NCBI RefSeq assembly: GCF_002116695.1
Contig: NZ_CP020477.1
Location: forward strand, 1,661,501 to 1,725,500
Direction of reading: 5' to 3'
DNA: 64,000 bases
Source: Acidianus manzaensis
Lineage (GTDB): Archaea; Thermoproteota; Thermoprotei_A; Sulfolobales; Sulfolobaceae
Shown: positions 1 through 13,356 of the stretch, one piece after another
How the letters are laid out: each line of letters begins with the position of its first letter
How positions within the stretch are numbered: the stretch's first letter is position 1
The notes under the pieces: generated by a model
Seen by the model: only the letters and a program-made list of their open reading frames with translations
Databases searched by the model: none
What the model was told of the DNA's origin: nothing
Position numbers and translations under genes: made by a program

Positions 1-4
1 AAAT

Positions 5-790
<786 letters not shown>

Positions 791-819
791 CTCTCTTGAA
801 TAATGTAGAGTGAGGATAA

Positions 820-1206
820 ATGGGAGTTTACCAAGGCAACGATTTTAAGAAGATAAGTGGAGGATTAAAAGGTTCATACAAGGATAAAAGAAAGTTTGAA
901 ATGGGAGAAGCTCCGTCAGAAACAAAATTACATTCAGAAGATATTAAAGAGAAAGTAAGAACACTAGGTGGAAATATAAAAATAAAATTAAAATATGCAG
1001 CGTATGCTAACTTGTTAAATCCATCAGATAATACATATAAGAAAGTAAAGATTCTCGAAGTATTAGAAGTTCCAGCTAATAGAGAATATGCAAGAAGAGG
1101 TATAATAGTAAAAGGGGCAAAAATAAGGACAGAAGCGGGAGAAGCAATAGTCACATCTAGACCTGGACAAGATGGAATTATAAATGCAATACTGATACAG
1201 AAATGA
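820..1206 (+). CDS. rps8e: Small ribosomal subunit protein eS8 (S8e)
   Basis: Archaeal/eukaryotic-type protein of the 30S subunit. The 128-residue length is normal for the short archaeal form. The N terminus is rich in Gly and Lys, as in the family, and the C-terminal half contains the conserved stretch REYARRGIIVKGAKIRTE followed by the SRPGQDG loop. A GTGAGG Shine-Dalgarno-like sequence precedes the ATG by a few bases. Its stop overlaps the start of srp19 by ATGA, so the two are almost certainly translated from one mRNA. Pairing of a ribosomal protein with an SRP component fits a translation/secretion operon. Confidence 0.95.
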   Translation: MGVYQGNDFKKISGGLKGSYKDKRKFEMGEAPSETKLHSEDIKEKVRTLGGNIKIKLKYAAYANLLNPSDNTYKKVKILEVLEVPANREYARRGIIVKGAKIRTEAGEAIVTSRPGQDGIINAILIQK

Positions 1207-1475
1207 GCTTAAGAGATTATGAAAAACAAAAAGTAGCGATATGGTTAGCATATTTTACTGCAGATAGTAGAAGAAAAGGTAGAAAAACTAAAAAGTTGAA
1301 AATAACTCTTGAAGATTTAATAAATTCTGCTAATTCTCTAAATCTAGAACCAGAAGTTTTAGATAAAATTCATCCAGGAAGTAGAATAAAAGGAGTAGTA
1401 ATGGTTAATAAAGTTCAAGGCAAGTATAAAATTATAAAGATGATATATTCATCATTAACTCAAAAGAAGCAATAG
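1203..1475 (+). CDS. srp19: Signal recognition particle 19 kDa protein
   Basis: Binds SRP RNA helices 6 and 8 and helps assemble SRP54 for co-translational membrane targeting. The 90-residue protein has the family layout: an N-terminal IWLAYFTADSRRKGRK block corresponding to the SRP19 I-W-P-x-Y-x-D...S.K.GR signature, followed by a Lys-rich beta region and a C-terminal basic tail. The first core residues differ somewhat from better-known homologues (AYF in place of PSY), so the call rests on overall pattern, size and position. It overlaps rps8e by four bases and is followed by the tRNA-Lys gene on the same strand. Confidence 0.85.
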   Translation: MSLRDYEKQKVAIWLAYFTADSRRKGRKTKKLKITLEDLINSANSLNLEPEVLDKIHPGSRIKGVVMVNKVQGKYKIIKMIYSSLTQKKQ

Positions 1476-1506
1476 TTTTATATATATTGCGTAGTTATCT
1501 AGTTTA

Positions 1507-1605
<99 letters not shown>

Positions 1606-1735
1606 AAGCAATTATTTCAAATCATATCGTAAAATATATTTTTAGAGTATCATTTACTTTATTTACATTTATAATTTTATATCCTCTTAAAAGAATAATC
1701 TAAGTTTTTAATACCTCTTTCAAGAATACTTTATT

Positions 1736-2578
1736 ATGATAGTAAAAACTTTAGAGATAACTAAACCACCTATAATATCTATAGAAGATAATTTGTTAAC
1801 AGCTTTTAAGAAAATTAATGAAAGAGGAATAGGAAGAGTAATTATCGCCAACAATAAAATTGAAGGAATATTATCGACTAGAGATCTTCTTTATGTATTC
1901 TTAGGATTTTGTCCTAATGGTTGTACTCAAGGTGATTTGTTTAAACTAGGTAATTCTTTAGCTTCAAATTATATGACCCCTAATCCTGTCGTAGTTTATG
2001 AAAAAGATGATATTTTAGAGGCAATTACTCTTATGGTCACACGTAACTTCGGTGCATTACCAGTAGTAGATGAGATAGGTAAACCTACTGGAATAGTTAC
2101 TGAAAGAGAGATGCTACTTCAATTTCAGGACTTAGAACCTCTTTTTCCAGTCGGTATGTTTATGACTAAGAGAGTAACGACAATCACTTCTGATATTTCA
2201 TTAGAGCAAGCTACGAGACAAATGTTACGTAGAGGTTTTAGGAGGCTACCAGTAATTGATGAAGACGGAAAAGTAATTGGTATTATAACTGCAGCAGATT
2301 CAATTAAAAATGCTGCTAAATGTGTTGAAAAAATGGATCCTGATTATTTCTTTAGCAAAAAAGTAAAAGATGCAATGAAAAATCTAGTAGTTACTATAGA
2401 AGAAGATAGAGCTATAAATGAAGCTGCTGCTATGTTAATAGATAAGAATATAGGCTCATTACTTATTCTTGATGATTCTGGAAAGCCGAAAGGGATAATA
2501 ACAGAGAGGGATTTGCTTTTGGCATTACATTATCAATTGCATTTACCTTATGTATATGGGTTAAAATCTCAGACTTGA
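1736..2578 (+). CDS. Four-CBS-domain protein
   Basis: The 280-residue protein consists almost wholly of four CBS motifs, at about residues 5-58, 78-131, 139-193 and 209-265. Each ends in the typical G-I-(I/V)-(T/S)-x-R-(D/E) or related turn, for example GILSTRDLL and [12 protein letters not shown] pairs form Bateman modules that usually bind adenine nucleotides and act as energy or ligand sensors; no catalytic domain is attached here. Between CBS1 and CBS2 there is a short insert with two Cys (FCPNGCTQ). It stands alone and runs tail-to-tail into the next gene with an 18-bp overlap. The ligand and partner are unknown. Confidence 0.85.
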   Translation: MIVKTLEITKPPIISIEDNLLTAFKKINERGIGRVIIANNKIEGILSTRDLLYVFLGFCPNGCTQGDLFKLGNSLASNYMTPNPVVVYEKDDILEAITLMVTRNFGALPVVDEIGKPTGIVTEREMLLQFQDLEPLFPVGMFMTKRVTTITSDISLEQATRQMLRRGFRRLPVIDEDGKVIGIITAADSIKNAAKCVEKMDPDYFFSKKVKDAMKNLVVTIEEDRAINEAAAMLIDKNIGSLLILDDSGKPKGIITERDLLLALHYQLHLPYVYGLKSQT

Positions 2579-3250
2579 AATTTCTGGAATTATCTCAGAA
2601 TATATTTTTACTGACTTACTTATCTCATCTTTTGATGTAGTTAATTGGTGATTATAGTGAGATATTATCTTTTCCATTATGTCTAAAGGATAATAGTTAG
2701 AAGATGAGGAAATTACTATGGATGAATCTTCAGGTCTTTCTTTGATTAATTCTATTCCTCTTGAATATTCATTTAGAAAATTCGTATTGTTTTCTAATTC
2801 TGAGTAAATTATACAAGAAGGAGATTTTATTCCAATTTTTTCAAATTCTTCCTCTAAACTATCTCCTAATTTAGTTTCTATACCAACTATTGCAAGATTG
2901 CCTTTTTCTGCCATTTCTATTGCAGTTTTTGCATCAGTGTTTATTACTTCTTTTTTAGTATATTTTGCATATAATCTAGCATTAATATCTGCTAATGTTC
3001 CTTTTCTTATAGTGTATATTTTATTAGAATTTTTATTTCCTATAATGCTATACATTTTGATATATACTGCCCCTATTATTCTATATCTTTCATTTTTTAT
3101 TCTAACTATATTACTTATTGCGTCTAAAACTATATTTCCTATTTTGTTTGACGTACATGAATTTTCTAAGTCAAAATCTGCTTCTTCTAATTTCTTTTTT
3201 ACTAGTACAGGAAAAGCTATAGGTCCAGCAAAAGGTGCAGTAACCAACAT
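2561..3250 (-). CDS. Uncharacterised Sulfolobales protein, possibly DUF3834-like
   Basis: I do not recognise this 229-residue protein firmly. It starts [19 protein letters not shown] and has alternating beta/alpha segments, with patches such as [14 protein letters not shown] and a Ser-rich [15 protein letters not shown] strand-turn. That alternation resembles the two-lobed ligand-binding fold proposed for DUF3834 proteins, but this is a recollection, not a demonstrated match. It has no signal peptide and no obvious membrane segment, so it is probably cytosolic. It is the last of three minus-strand genes (with those at 3310 and 3553), separated from the middle one by about 60 bp. Its 3' end overlaps the CBS gene. 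Confidence 0.55.
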   Translation of the reverse strand: MLVTAPFAGPIAFPVLVKKKLEEADFDLENSCTSNKIGNIVLDAISNIVRIKNERYRIIGAVYIKMYSIIGNKNSNKIYTIRKGTLADINARLYAKYTKKEVINTDAKTAIEMAEKGNLAIVGIETKLGDSLEEEFEKIGIKSPSCIIYSELENNTNFLNEYSRGIELIKERPEDSSIVISSSSNYYPLDIMEKIISHYNHQLTTSKDEISKSVKIYSEIIPEISSLRF

Positions 3251-3309
3251 ATACTAAAAATAGTTTAAATATATTAAAAACATACTTATTTAAAACTCTG
3301 CAGTTGTTT

Positions 3310-3549
3310 TTACATAAATTTGCATGATTTACATTGTGGAAATAATCTTAAAACTAGTTCTTCTAGGCATTCGTTTTCCTTTTTATTGCATTCAAATATT
3401 TTTAAATTATTTTCTATAGCATAGTTGAGTAAATCTGGTGATAGCTTATCAACAATTAAAATATCTGGTTTTAAATTTTGAAATTTGCTTATACTTCCAT
3501 TTTCTGAGAGCAAGAATGTGTCTCCGTTTTCAAATTTAGCTATAACCAT
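3310..3549 (-). CDS. Small hypothetical protein with C-terminal CxxC
   Basis: A 79-residue protein that I do not recognise. The N-terminal half looks like small beta strands (FENGDTFLLSENGSISKF), followed by an alpha/beta segment. The C terminus ends FPQCKSCKFM, a CxxC pair that could bind metal or be redox active; two further Cys lie near residues 54 and 60. It begins three bases after the stop of the membrane-protein gene at 3553-3750, so the two are likely co-transcribed and translationally linked. Confidence 0.55.
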   Translation of the reverse strand: MVIAKFENGDTFLLSENGSISKFQNLKPDILIVDKLSPDLLNYAIENNLKIFECNKKENECLEELVLRLFPQCKSCKFM

Positions 3550-3552
3550 AGG

Positions 3553-3750
3553 TTATAGTATAATAAATGAGATAATAAATGACGCTAAAGCTACAAATAT
3601 TAGGATAGTAGATAAAGTTATTGTATTTTGCTTATCTAAATTTGGTAAATTAAATTTTACTAGTATAATGTATCCTACTCCGAATACTGCAGTAACAGTT
3701 CCTATAATTGTTAATATTACTTTCATCAAAATTACTATATCTATTACCAT
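3553..3750 (-). CDS. Small two-helix membrane protein
   Basis: A 65-residue protein made of two hydrophobic segments, about residues 2-32 and 44-65, joined by a short polar loop (FNLPNLDKQNT). It is an integral membrane hairpin with no recognisable family. It lies three bases upstream of the CxxC protein gene on the same strand, so the pair may act together at the membrane. No functional assignment is possible. Confidence 0.5.
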   Translation of the reverse strand: MVIDIVILMKVILTIIGTVTAVFGVGYIILVKFNLPNLDKQNTITLSTILIFVALASFIISFIIL

Positions 3751-3822
3751 AATATATAATTAAGATTATGAAGATAATAAAATAAGTTGAATACTACTAT
3801 AGTAAAACGACGTAATAATTAT

Positions 3823-4791
3823 CTACTGTATTATTTCGTATAGCGACTTTTCTACGAACGATAAGGATATATCTAATCTATACGAGGTATTTAAGTGTCC
3901 ATCATTATATTCTTCATAATTGTGTTCTATTCCTAGTTTTTTCATTTTACTATGTAATATTCTCATACCATATTGTATGTTAAATTCATCTTTAATTCCT
4001 ACATCCATAAAAATTTTAGTTCTACTTAGATTTTCATGATATTTTTCTATCATTCTAACCGGATCTTTTTCGAGCCATTTTTTCCAGATGCTATCAATTA
4101 TTTCTCCTGTATCTAAATCAAAAGGTAAAAGTATCTTTCCATCATCAGATGGAGAATAGAAAGCTGACATTCCTATTATGTTTAGTGTATTTAGATCTTC
4201 TTTTCTTTTCTTATTATCTTTCTTCCAATATTCATTTAACCAGTCTTCTGGGGAAGAGTATTTTCTTAAATTATTTATTACTCTAGGAAATTCAGGTAGA
4301 TATACATATTCAAAATAAGAATCTGCTGAGTGAACAGCTATGCTATCTACTTTATGTTTCATCGCTAGTACTATAGATCCATATCCACCAGATGATTTGC
4401 CGATCAAACCTAATGCTTGCGATTTATATTTGTCTTTAAAAAATGGAATTAATTCGTTAAAAAGAAAATTTTCGTAATTTCCTACTGCCTTAGAATTAAT
4501 ATATTGATTTCCTCCTACCTTTGTAAACATATCTGGCAAAACTACTATTGAACCTTTTATTTTAGATTCAGCCATGAGTCTAGATATTCTACTGAATAAA
4601 TCTTGGGATAGAGGATCGTAGTTTAGCATAGATAAAGATGAAGAAAGATATCCGCTAAGATAAAATATAATAGGTTTACCTATTGGATCTTCTGGTTCTA
4701 TTATACCTATTTTTCTTATAAATGGATCATTTAATGGATTATCTTTTAATTCTGAACTCTCGAAATTCACGAATTTTAAACTTAATTCCAT
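3823..4791 (-). CDS. Alpha/beta-hydrolase, esterase (EstD-like family)
   Basis: Predicted serine esterase of 322 residues. The nucleophile elbow GKSSGG lies about residue 131-136, with the second Ser position of GxSxGG at about S133. An oxyanion-side strand is seen in [13 protein letters not shown], and a late GHL motif ([11 protein letters not shown]) supplies the probable catalytic His. The open frame extends 22 codons further upstream to 4857. I place the start at 4791 because TATAAATT sits 27 bases before that ATG, which fits a leaderless mRNA, and because the sequence before it does not look like the family. No signal peptide is evident, so it is probably cytosolic. It is a single gene. 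Confidence 0.75.
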   Translation of the reverse strand: MELSLKFVNFESSELKDNPLNDPFIRKIGIIEPEDPIGKPIIFYLSGYLSSSLSMLNYDPLSQDLFSRISRLMAESKIKGSIVVLPDMFTKVGGNQYINSKAVGNYENFLFNELIPFFKDKYKSQALGLIGKSSGGYGSIVLAMKHKVDSIAVHSADSYFEYVYLPEFPRVINNLRKYSSPEDWLNEYWKKDNKKRKEDLNTLNIIGMSAFYSPSDDGKILLPFDLDTGEIIDSIWKKWLEKDPVRMIEKYHENLSRTKIFMDVGIKDEFNIQYGMRILHSKMKKLGIEHNYEEYNDGHLNTSYRLDISLSFVEKSLYEIIQ

Positions 4792-4814
4792 AGAAGAAAG
4801 TAGAGATCTAAAAT

Positions 4815-4822
4815 AATTTATA
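4815..4822 (-). promoter_or_regulatory. TATA box of the esterase gene
   Basis: On the minus strand these bases read TATAAATT. The centre is 27 bases before the ATG at 4791, the spacing expected when transcription begins at or next to the start codon in Sulfolobales. It decides the start chosen for the esterase. Confidence 0.5.
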
Positions 4823-4873
4823 ATATTTCTACATAAGTTACGGGAAGTACTTAGCATGAATATAGTACAAAAG

Positions 4874-5392
<519 letters not shown>

Positions 5393-5412
5393 AACTCACC
5401 TATTCTATTCTT

Positions 5413-6099
5413 ATGAAAAAGCCAATATTAATAATAAATTTCAAAGCATATGACAACGCCTTTGGAAAAAAAGGGATCGATATTGCTAAAAAAATAGAAA
5501 AAATTTCAATAGAATATTCTACGGAAGTAACTCTATCAGTACCTGCAACTATGATATCTACTCTATCCCAAGAAGTATCACTACCAATATATGCACAACA
5601 TATAGATGACGTAGATCTTGGTGCTCATACTGGAGCAATAACAGCAGAGATGATAAAAGAGGCTGGAGCAAAGGGAAGTCTATTAAACCATAGTGAAAAA
5701 AGAATTAGACTAGACCAAATTCATAATGCACTAACTAAAATGAAAAAATTAGGATTAGAATCTGTAGTTTGTATAGATAGATATGAACTAGTTAATCCAA
5801 TTGGTTTACTTCAACCTGATTCCATTCTAATAGAACCTCCAGAATTAATAGGATCAGGAATTTCAGTTTCTAAAGCTAAACCAGAAGTCATAACGAAAGC
5901 TGTTGATGAAATAAAGAAGACTCCAAGCGTATATCTTATAGCAGGAGCAGGAATAAGCAATGGAGATGACGTCTATACTGCTATAAAGTTGGGTTCAGCA
6001 GGTATAGGAGTAGCAAGTGCAGTCATGAAAGCAAAAGAACCAGAAAAAGTTGTAGAAGAATTTATAAAAGGTGCACTAAGGGCAATAGAAAATGGATAG
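5413..6099 (+). CDS. tpiA: Triosephosphate isomerase
   Basis: Interconverts glyceraldehyde-3-phosphate and dihydroxyacetone phosphate in the cytosol for gluconeogenesis and the lower glycolytic branch. It is the short archaeal type, 228 residues. The substrate-binding NFKAY is at residues 9-13 and the electrophilic His is in LLNHSEKR at about 94-101. The catalytic Glu is in [12 protein letters not shown], and the C-terminal GAGISNGDD and GIGVASAV loops bind phosphate. The next gene begins eight bases before its stop, so the AlaX-like gene is probably translated from the same mRNA. Confidence 0.95.
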   Translation: MKKPILIINFKAYDNAFGKKGIDIAKKIEKISIEYSTEVTLSVPATMISTLSQEVSLPIYAQHIDDVDLGAHTGAITAEMIKEAGAKGSLLNHSEKRIRLDQIHNALTKMKKLGLESVVCIDRYELVNPIGLLQPDSILIEPPELIGSGISVSKAKPEVITKAVDEIKKTPSVYLIAGAGISNGDDVYTAIKLGSAGIGVASAVMKAKEPEKVVEEFIKGALRAIENG

Positions 6100-6541
6100 T
6101 ATTGAGATAAGAACACATAGTGCATTACATGTTTTAAAAGGCGCATCGAAAAAAATCCTAAATGCTAAATGGACCGCTAGTACATATGTTAATGGCCCTC
6201 ATGGTAGGTTAACATTAAAATTTGATAGAAAGCCTAATGAAGAAGAAATTTCACAGATCTTTAAGGAAGCTAACAAAAAAATTTTAGAGGGGGCTTCGTT
6301 TATAGTAGAAAAATTGCAAAGAGAAGAAGCAGAAAAGAAGTACGGAGATGAAATTTATGATTTGTTCCCTATACCTCCAGATATAAAAGAATTATATATC
6401 GTCATAATTCCTGGCTGGAATATAAATGCTTGCAATAAACAACATGTTTCTGACACCAGAGAAATAGGAGAAATAAAATTAGATCACTGGAGATATAGAA
6501 ATGCTAAGCAATTACTTGAGATTTCATTTAACGTTATTTAA
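6092..6541 (+). CDS. AlaX-like trans-editing (aminoacyl-tRNA deacylase) domain protein
   Basis: A stand-alone editing domain related to the second additional domain of threonyl/alanyl-tRNA synthetases, expected to hydrolyse mischarged Ser- or Gly-tRNA(Ala). The four zinc ligands of the family are visible: HSALH (HxxxH, about residues 9-13) and CNKQH (CxxxH, about 113-117). At 149 residues it is a short form, with no OB-fold or C-terminal extension. It overlaps tpiA by eight bases and runs tail-to-tail into the ModE-like gene with an 18-bp overlap. Exact tRNA specificity cannot be read from sequence. Confidence 0.8.
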   Translation: MDSIEIRTHSALHVLKGASKKILNAKWTASTYVNGPHGRLTLKFDRKPNEEEISQIFKEANKKILEGASFIVEKLQREEAEKKYGDEIYDLFPIPPDIKELYIVIIPGWNINACNKQHVSDTREIGEIKLDHWRYRNAKQLLEISFNVI

Positions 6542-6861
6542 CTCGTCAAGTTTTTTAGAATATTTATCTAATATCTCTTGAATTTCCTTTTCTGCATTTT
6601 CATATATTTCTACAAGTTGTTGAATTTTATCAGATACTATAGTACCACCAGTATTTTTACCTCCCTTTTTAGGTTCTAATCCTCCTATAGTACCTTCTAT
6701 CTTCCTAGAATATTCCCAAGCGAACTTGTATGACATGTTTAAATTGTCTGCAGCCTTAGCTATGGAGCCTGTTTTAAGAATTTCTTTGATTAGTTCTACT
6801 CCTCCTTTTCCAACTATGGCATTTCCATTTTCATCTTCTATCCAGATTTTAAATTTAAATT

Positions 6862-6865
<4 letters not shown>
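6524..6865 (-). CDS. ModE-like winged-helix protein (DNA-binding domain only)
   Basis: A 113-residue protein with the N-terminal HTH of ModE/LysR-type molybdate regulators. The pattern [25 protein letters not shown] (about residues 33-57) contains the recognition helix, and the GGKNTGG loop corresponds to the wing. The C-terminal molybdate-binding (MOP) domains are absent; a charged helix, likely coiled coil, takes their place. It follows purK with an ATGA overlap, so it is the third gene of a purE-purK operon. The regulator's ligand, if any, and its targets are unknown; a role in purine regulation is only suggested by position. Confidence 0.75.
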
Positions 6866-7933
<1,068 letters not shown>

Positions 7934-7959
<26 letters not shown>

Positions 7960-8404
7960 TTTTCATACTCTCCATGAATTTCTCAAGTTTTTCTTCCAAG
8001 TCTTTATGTTTTATTGATAATATTCTTATTGCTAGTAAAGCAGCATTTTTTGCTCCACCTATGGCAACTGTAGCTACTGGTATACCGTATGGCATTTGAA
8101 CTATTGAGAGCAAGGAATCTAGTCCATTTAAATTCTTAGATGGTATTGGTACTCCTATAACTGGTAATGTAGTTAAAGAAGCTGTCATTCCTGGTAAATG
8201 CGCTGCTCCTCCAGCTCCTGCAATAATAACTTCTATACCTCTAGATTTTGCAGTTTTGGCATATTCTACCATAAATTCTGGAGTTCTATGAGCTGATACT
8301 ACTTTGGCTTCATAACTTACTCCAAAATCTTTTAAAATATCTATACAATCTTTCATATATTCTAGGTCACTCTTACTTCCCATAATGACTCCTACAAGTG
8401 GCAT
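7934..8404 (-). CDS. purE: N5-CAIR mutase
   Basis: Converts N5-carboxyaminoimidazole ribonucleotide to CAIR, the step after PurK. The 156-residue protein has the full set of family motifs: [10 protein letters not shown] (about residues 8-17) binding the substrate phosphate, the catalytic SAHRTPE (about 39-45), and the glycine-rich [11 protein letters not shown] (about 63-73). Class I (mutase) rather than carboxylase is expected because purK is adjacent. It is the first gene of purE-purK-modE-like. The 93-bp spacer to the divergent FAD gene should hold both promoters. Confidence 0.95.
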
Positions 8405-8497
8405 AATTATATGAAGATGTTTTTTTAAATAAGGTTATGTTTTAAAGAAAATGATATGTCATATACGTTTTAAACTTTTTTAAATAAGCTATTAGAC

Positions 8498-9370
8498 GTG
8501 CCTGAAGTATATAGTGAAAAGGAACTTTTTAATGAATTAAGAGATGCGTACATTAGTAATAAAAAAGTTATGATGTTAGGATATGGAAGGCATTCTGAAC
8601 TTAGGAAAGCTGATATTTATCTTCACGTAAAAATGGATGAATATGAGATTCATGAGAATTTTGTAATAGCTTATGCTGGGGCTTCTGTATCGAAAATAAG
8701 GGAAGATGCTTTAAGTAAAGATCTTTTATTTCCCTCATTTTACGACGGCTCAATAGGAGGACTATTAGCTAATAATGAAATTTCTCCTTTATCTACTAGG
8801 TTTGGTAAGCCTTCAGAATTTACAGAATGGGTAGATTTTGTAACTCCTTATAAAATGTTTAGATGGAAAGGTATTATAGGTTCAAAAGGACTTTTTGGAG
8901 GTATAACTAAGGCTAAAATAAAACTATTTGAAAGACCTAGTAAGGTATATACGTTTGAATCTACAATAGAAGATACTTCATATTTAATTTCTAGTATAGA
9001 CAGATTTTCTAAATTTAATCCGTTAGTTTTGCTTATAGAATACTTAGAAAATGGCAAATACCAATTTCATGCGACATTAACTGAAAATATAGATACAACT
9101 GGTTTTAGTAAAGATGAAGGAGTTCCTAATATTGAAGAAAGTAATAAGAATAGTTATTATGTTAGAGTCAATAATGTGGAAGAATTCGTAAATGTTATGA
9201 AAAAAATAAACCCAATTTATGCATATACAGTGCTAAATACTGGATATGCAAAAATATATGTTACTGACGAAGATTTACTTGCTAATTATGAGTATTTTAA
9301 ATCTGAAGAAGCTTCAATGATTCATAAAAAGTTAAAAAAGATATTTGATTTCAAAAACATATTCGTATAA
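8498..9370 (+). CDS. FAD-binding (PCMH-type) oxidoreductase, short form
   Basis: Flavoprotein of the glycolate oxidase/VAO superfamily. The FAD-binding half is recognisable by [21 protein letters not shown] (about residues 85-105), then [18 protein letters not shown], where these proteins contact the isoalloxazine and diphosphate. At 290 residues it resembles GlcE-type short subunits rather than full GlcD. The C-terminal part is weakly conserved. The start is GTG at 8498. The nucleoside hydrolase gene follows 13 bp later on the same strand. The substrate is unknown. Confidence 0.75.
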   Translation: MPEVYSEKELFNELRDAYISNKKVMMLGYGRHSELRKADIYLHVKMDEYEIHENFVIAYAGASVSKIREDALSKDLLFPSFYDGSIGGLLANNEISPLSTRFGKPSEFTEWVDFVTPYKMFRWKGIIGSKGLFGGITKAKIKLFERPSKVYTFESTIEDTSYLISSIDRFSKFNPLVLLIEYLENGKYQFHATLTENIDTTGFSKDEGVPNIEESNKNSYYVRVNNVEEFVNVMKKINPIYAYTVLNTGYAKIYVTDEDLLANYEYFKSEEASMIHKKLKKIFDFKNIFV

Positions 9371-9383
9371 AGGTAAATATTCT

Positions 9384-10639
<1,256 letters not shown>

Positions 10640-10676
10640 ATAACTGACTTTTTTTATTAGTGTAAAATCACTTACT

Positions 10677-11681
10677 TCAATATTTTCTTTTTATAATTGG
10701 TAAAAGTAATAATGATAAAATGGATGCGAATATGATAGAAGTATAAGGATTAGCTATAAATGTAGCTATAGTATATCCTAAAATCCAGCCTACTATTTGC
10801 ATGGTTGTAGCATATGTAAAATCTACTACTGATTTTCGCGATTCTATCGATATTGGAATTATAGCTTCCCAAATTCCAAAACATACAGCGAAAAATGGAT
10901 TTATTAATGCAAATATCTGCATAGAGAAAATAGAGAAGGATAAATACAACGCCTTTTTAGGCTCAACATAAGATAATAAATAAGTTGTAATCATACCAAT
11001 TATCTCGGCTGTTGTAGCAATTATGCCGACAATTTCAAGGTTAAGATTATATAATTCTTTTATAACTAAGTAGATAAATTGCGACGATAAAGCAATAGGA
11101 ACAATAGTAAAGATAATTACAAATGGTATTTTTTGCTTGACTGATAGCTTTTCTTTAGTGAAGGAAAAATTAAATGATAGCAAAGGAATTATTGAGAATA
11201 ATATAGAAATTCCTGAAATTAAAAATAAAAATAAGTATCCAAAAGAGGATATAATAATTCCCCCTATTGTAGGCATTATTATAGCGGGGGAAACAGAAAT
11301 TGCCCAAACTTTAGTAATTACACTTTCTCCTTGGATTCTCATTATGGCATAATAGTTGGGTAATGCTATGTAAAAGCATTCATTTAGCATGATAGAAATA
11401 AGTAACTCTTCAAAATTTTTTGAAAATGGTAATATTATGAGACCTAATCCGCTGAGTATCATTCCAAAAAATATTGAAAATTTTATTCCGAATCGTTTTG
11501 ATAAAATATTTCCAATACTAGGGAAAGGCAAAGCTACAACTTCAGAAAGTAGGTAGAAAAGACCTAAATCATTAGGAGAGATAAATTTTATGAGAAATAT
11601 AGATAGAAATGGTTGAAATAAATAGTATCCAATTCCCCATAAAATCCAACTAATACTAAAGATTATGGTATTATTATTCAT
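10677..11681 (-). CDS. MFS-type transporter
   Basis: Integral membrane protein of 334 residues with about ten to eleven hydrophobic helices spread along its length, in the two-bundle layout of the major facilitator superfamily. An internal cytoplasmic loop around residues 170-185 ([12 protein letters not shown]) separates the halves. It is shorter than the usual 12-helix transporters (about 400 residues). No substrate signature is visible. It is a lone gene with the small HTH gene downstream and a 99-residue unknown gene 19 bp upstream on the same strand. Confidence 0.7.
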   Translation of the reverse strand: MNNNTIIFSISWILWGIGYYLFQPFLSIFLIKFISPNDLGLFYLLSEVVALPFPSIGNILSKRFGIKFSIFFGMILSGLGLIILPFSKNFEELLISIMLNECFYIALPNYYAIMRIQGESVITKVWAISVSPAIIMPTIGGIIISSFGYLFLFLISGISILFSIIPLLSFNFSFTKEKLSVKQKIPFVIIFTIVPIALSSQFIYLVIKELYNLNLEIVGIIATTAEIIGMITTYLLSYVEPKKALYLSFSIFSMQIFALINPFFAVCFGIWEAIIPISIESRKSVVDFTYATTMQIVGWILGYTIATFIANPYTSIIFASILSLLLLPIIKRKY

Positions 11682-11700
11682 ATAGAATCAAATACATTAA

Positions 11701-12000
11701 TTATAAATTATCCAATAATTTGTCAACTTCGCTTTGTTCTCCATAAATTATTAAATCATCTATATTTTCGTCATAATATTTTTTTATTAAACTCAAAACA
11801 TTATCTATTTTACCTTCTAACATATCAGAAACTTCTCCTCCGCTTAATTTATCATCTTCGTATACTGTTATTACCTTATCCTTATATAGCATAATTCTAA
11901 ACGCCGAGACAATTTTTCCATCTTCAACCTTTTTGTATATATACACAGTCATTTTAGGTTCAGTAAGTCCATGTCTGATGTACTCTATGTGTTTAAGCAT
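11701..12000 (-). CDS. Hypothetical protein, 99 residues
   Basis: I do not recognise this protein. It begins MLKHIEYIRHGLTEPKMTVYIYKK and has mixed beta/alpha character with an acidic C-terminal half (ENIDDLIIYGEQSEVDKLLDNL). The RHG triplet near the N terminus recalls phosphoglycerate-mutase-type phosphatases, but the rest of that family is missing, so I do not assign it. It precedes the MFS gene by 19 bp on the same strand and is divergent from the M20 peptidase gene, from which it is separated by 34 bp. Confidence 0.5.
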   Translation of the reverse strand: MLKHIEYIRHGLTEPKMTVYIYKKVEDGKIVSAFRIMLYKDKVITVYEDDKLSGGEVSDMLEGKIDNVLSLIKKYYDENIDDLIIYGEQSEVDKLLDNL

Positions 12001-12034
12001 AACTTAAAATCTTACTTTTTATTTTAAAAATGTA

Positions 12035-13303
<1,269 letters not shown>

Positions 13304-13356
13304 ATAGTATTATTAAGCCTTAAGTTAAAAAAGGTTTTACCTAAAGCTAAATAAAT

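Noticed and set aside
828..1154. Minus-strand frame of 108 codons over rps8e
   Set aside because: Shadow of a well-conserved ribosomal protein gene.
11701..12000. Phosphoglycerate-mutase-like phosphatase because of RHG near the N terminus
   Set aside because: The RHG triplet stands alone; the second His, the Glu and the rest of the fold are missing in a 99-residue protein.
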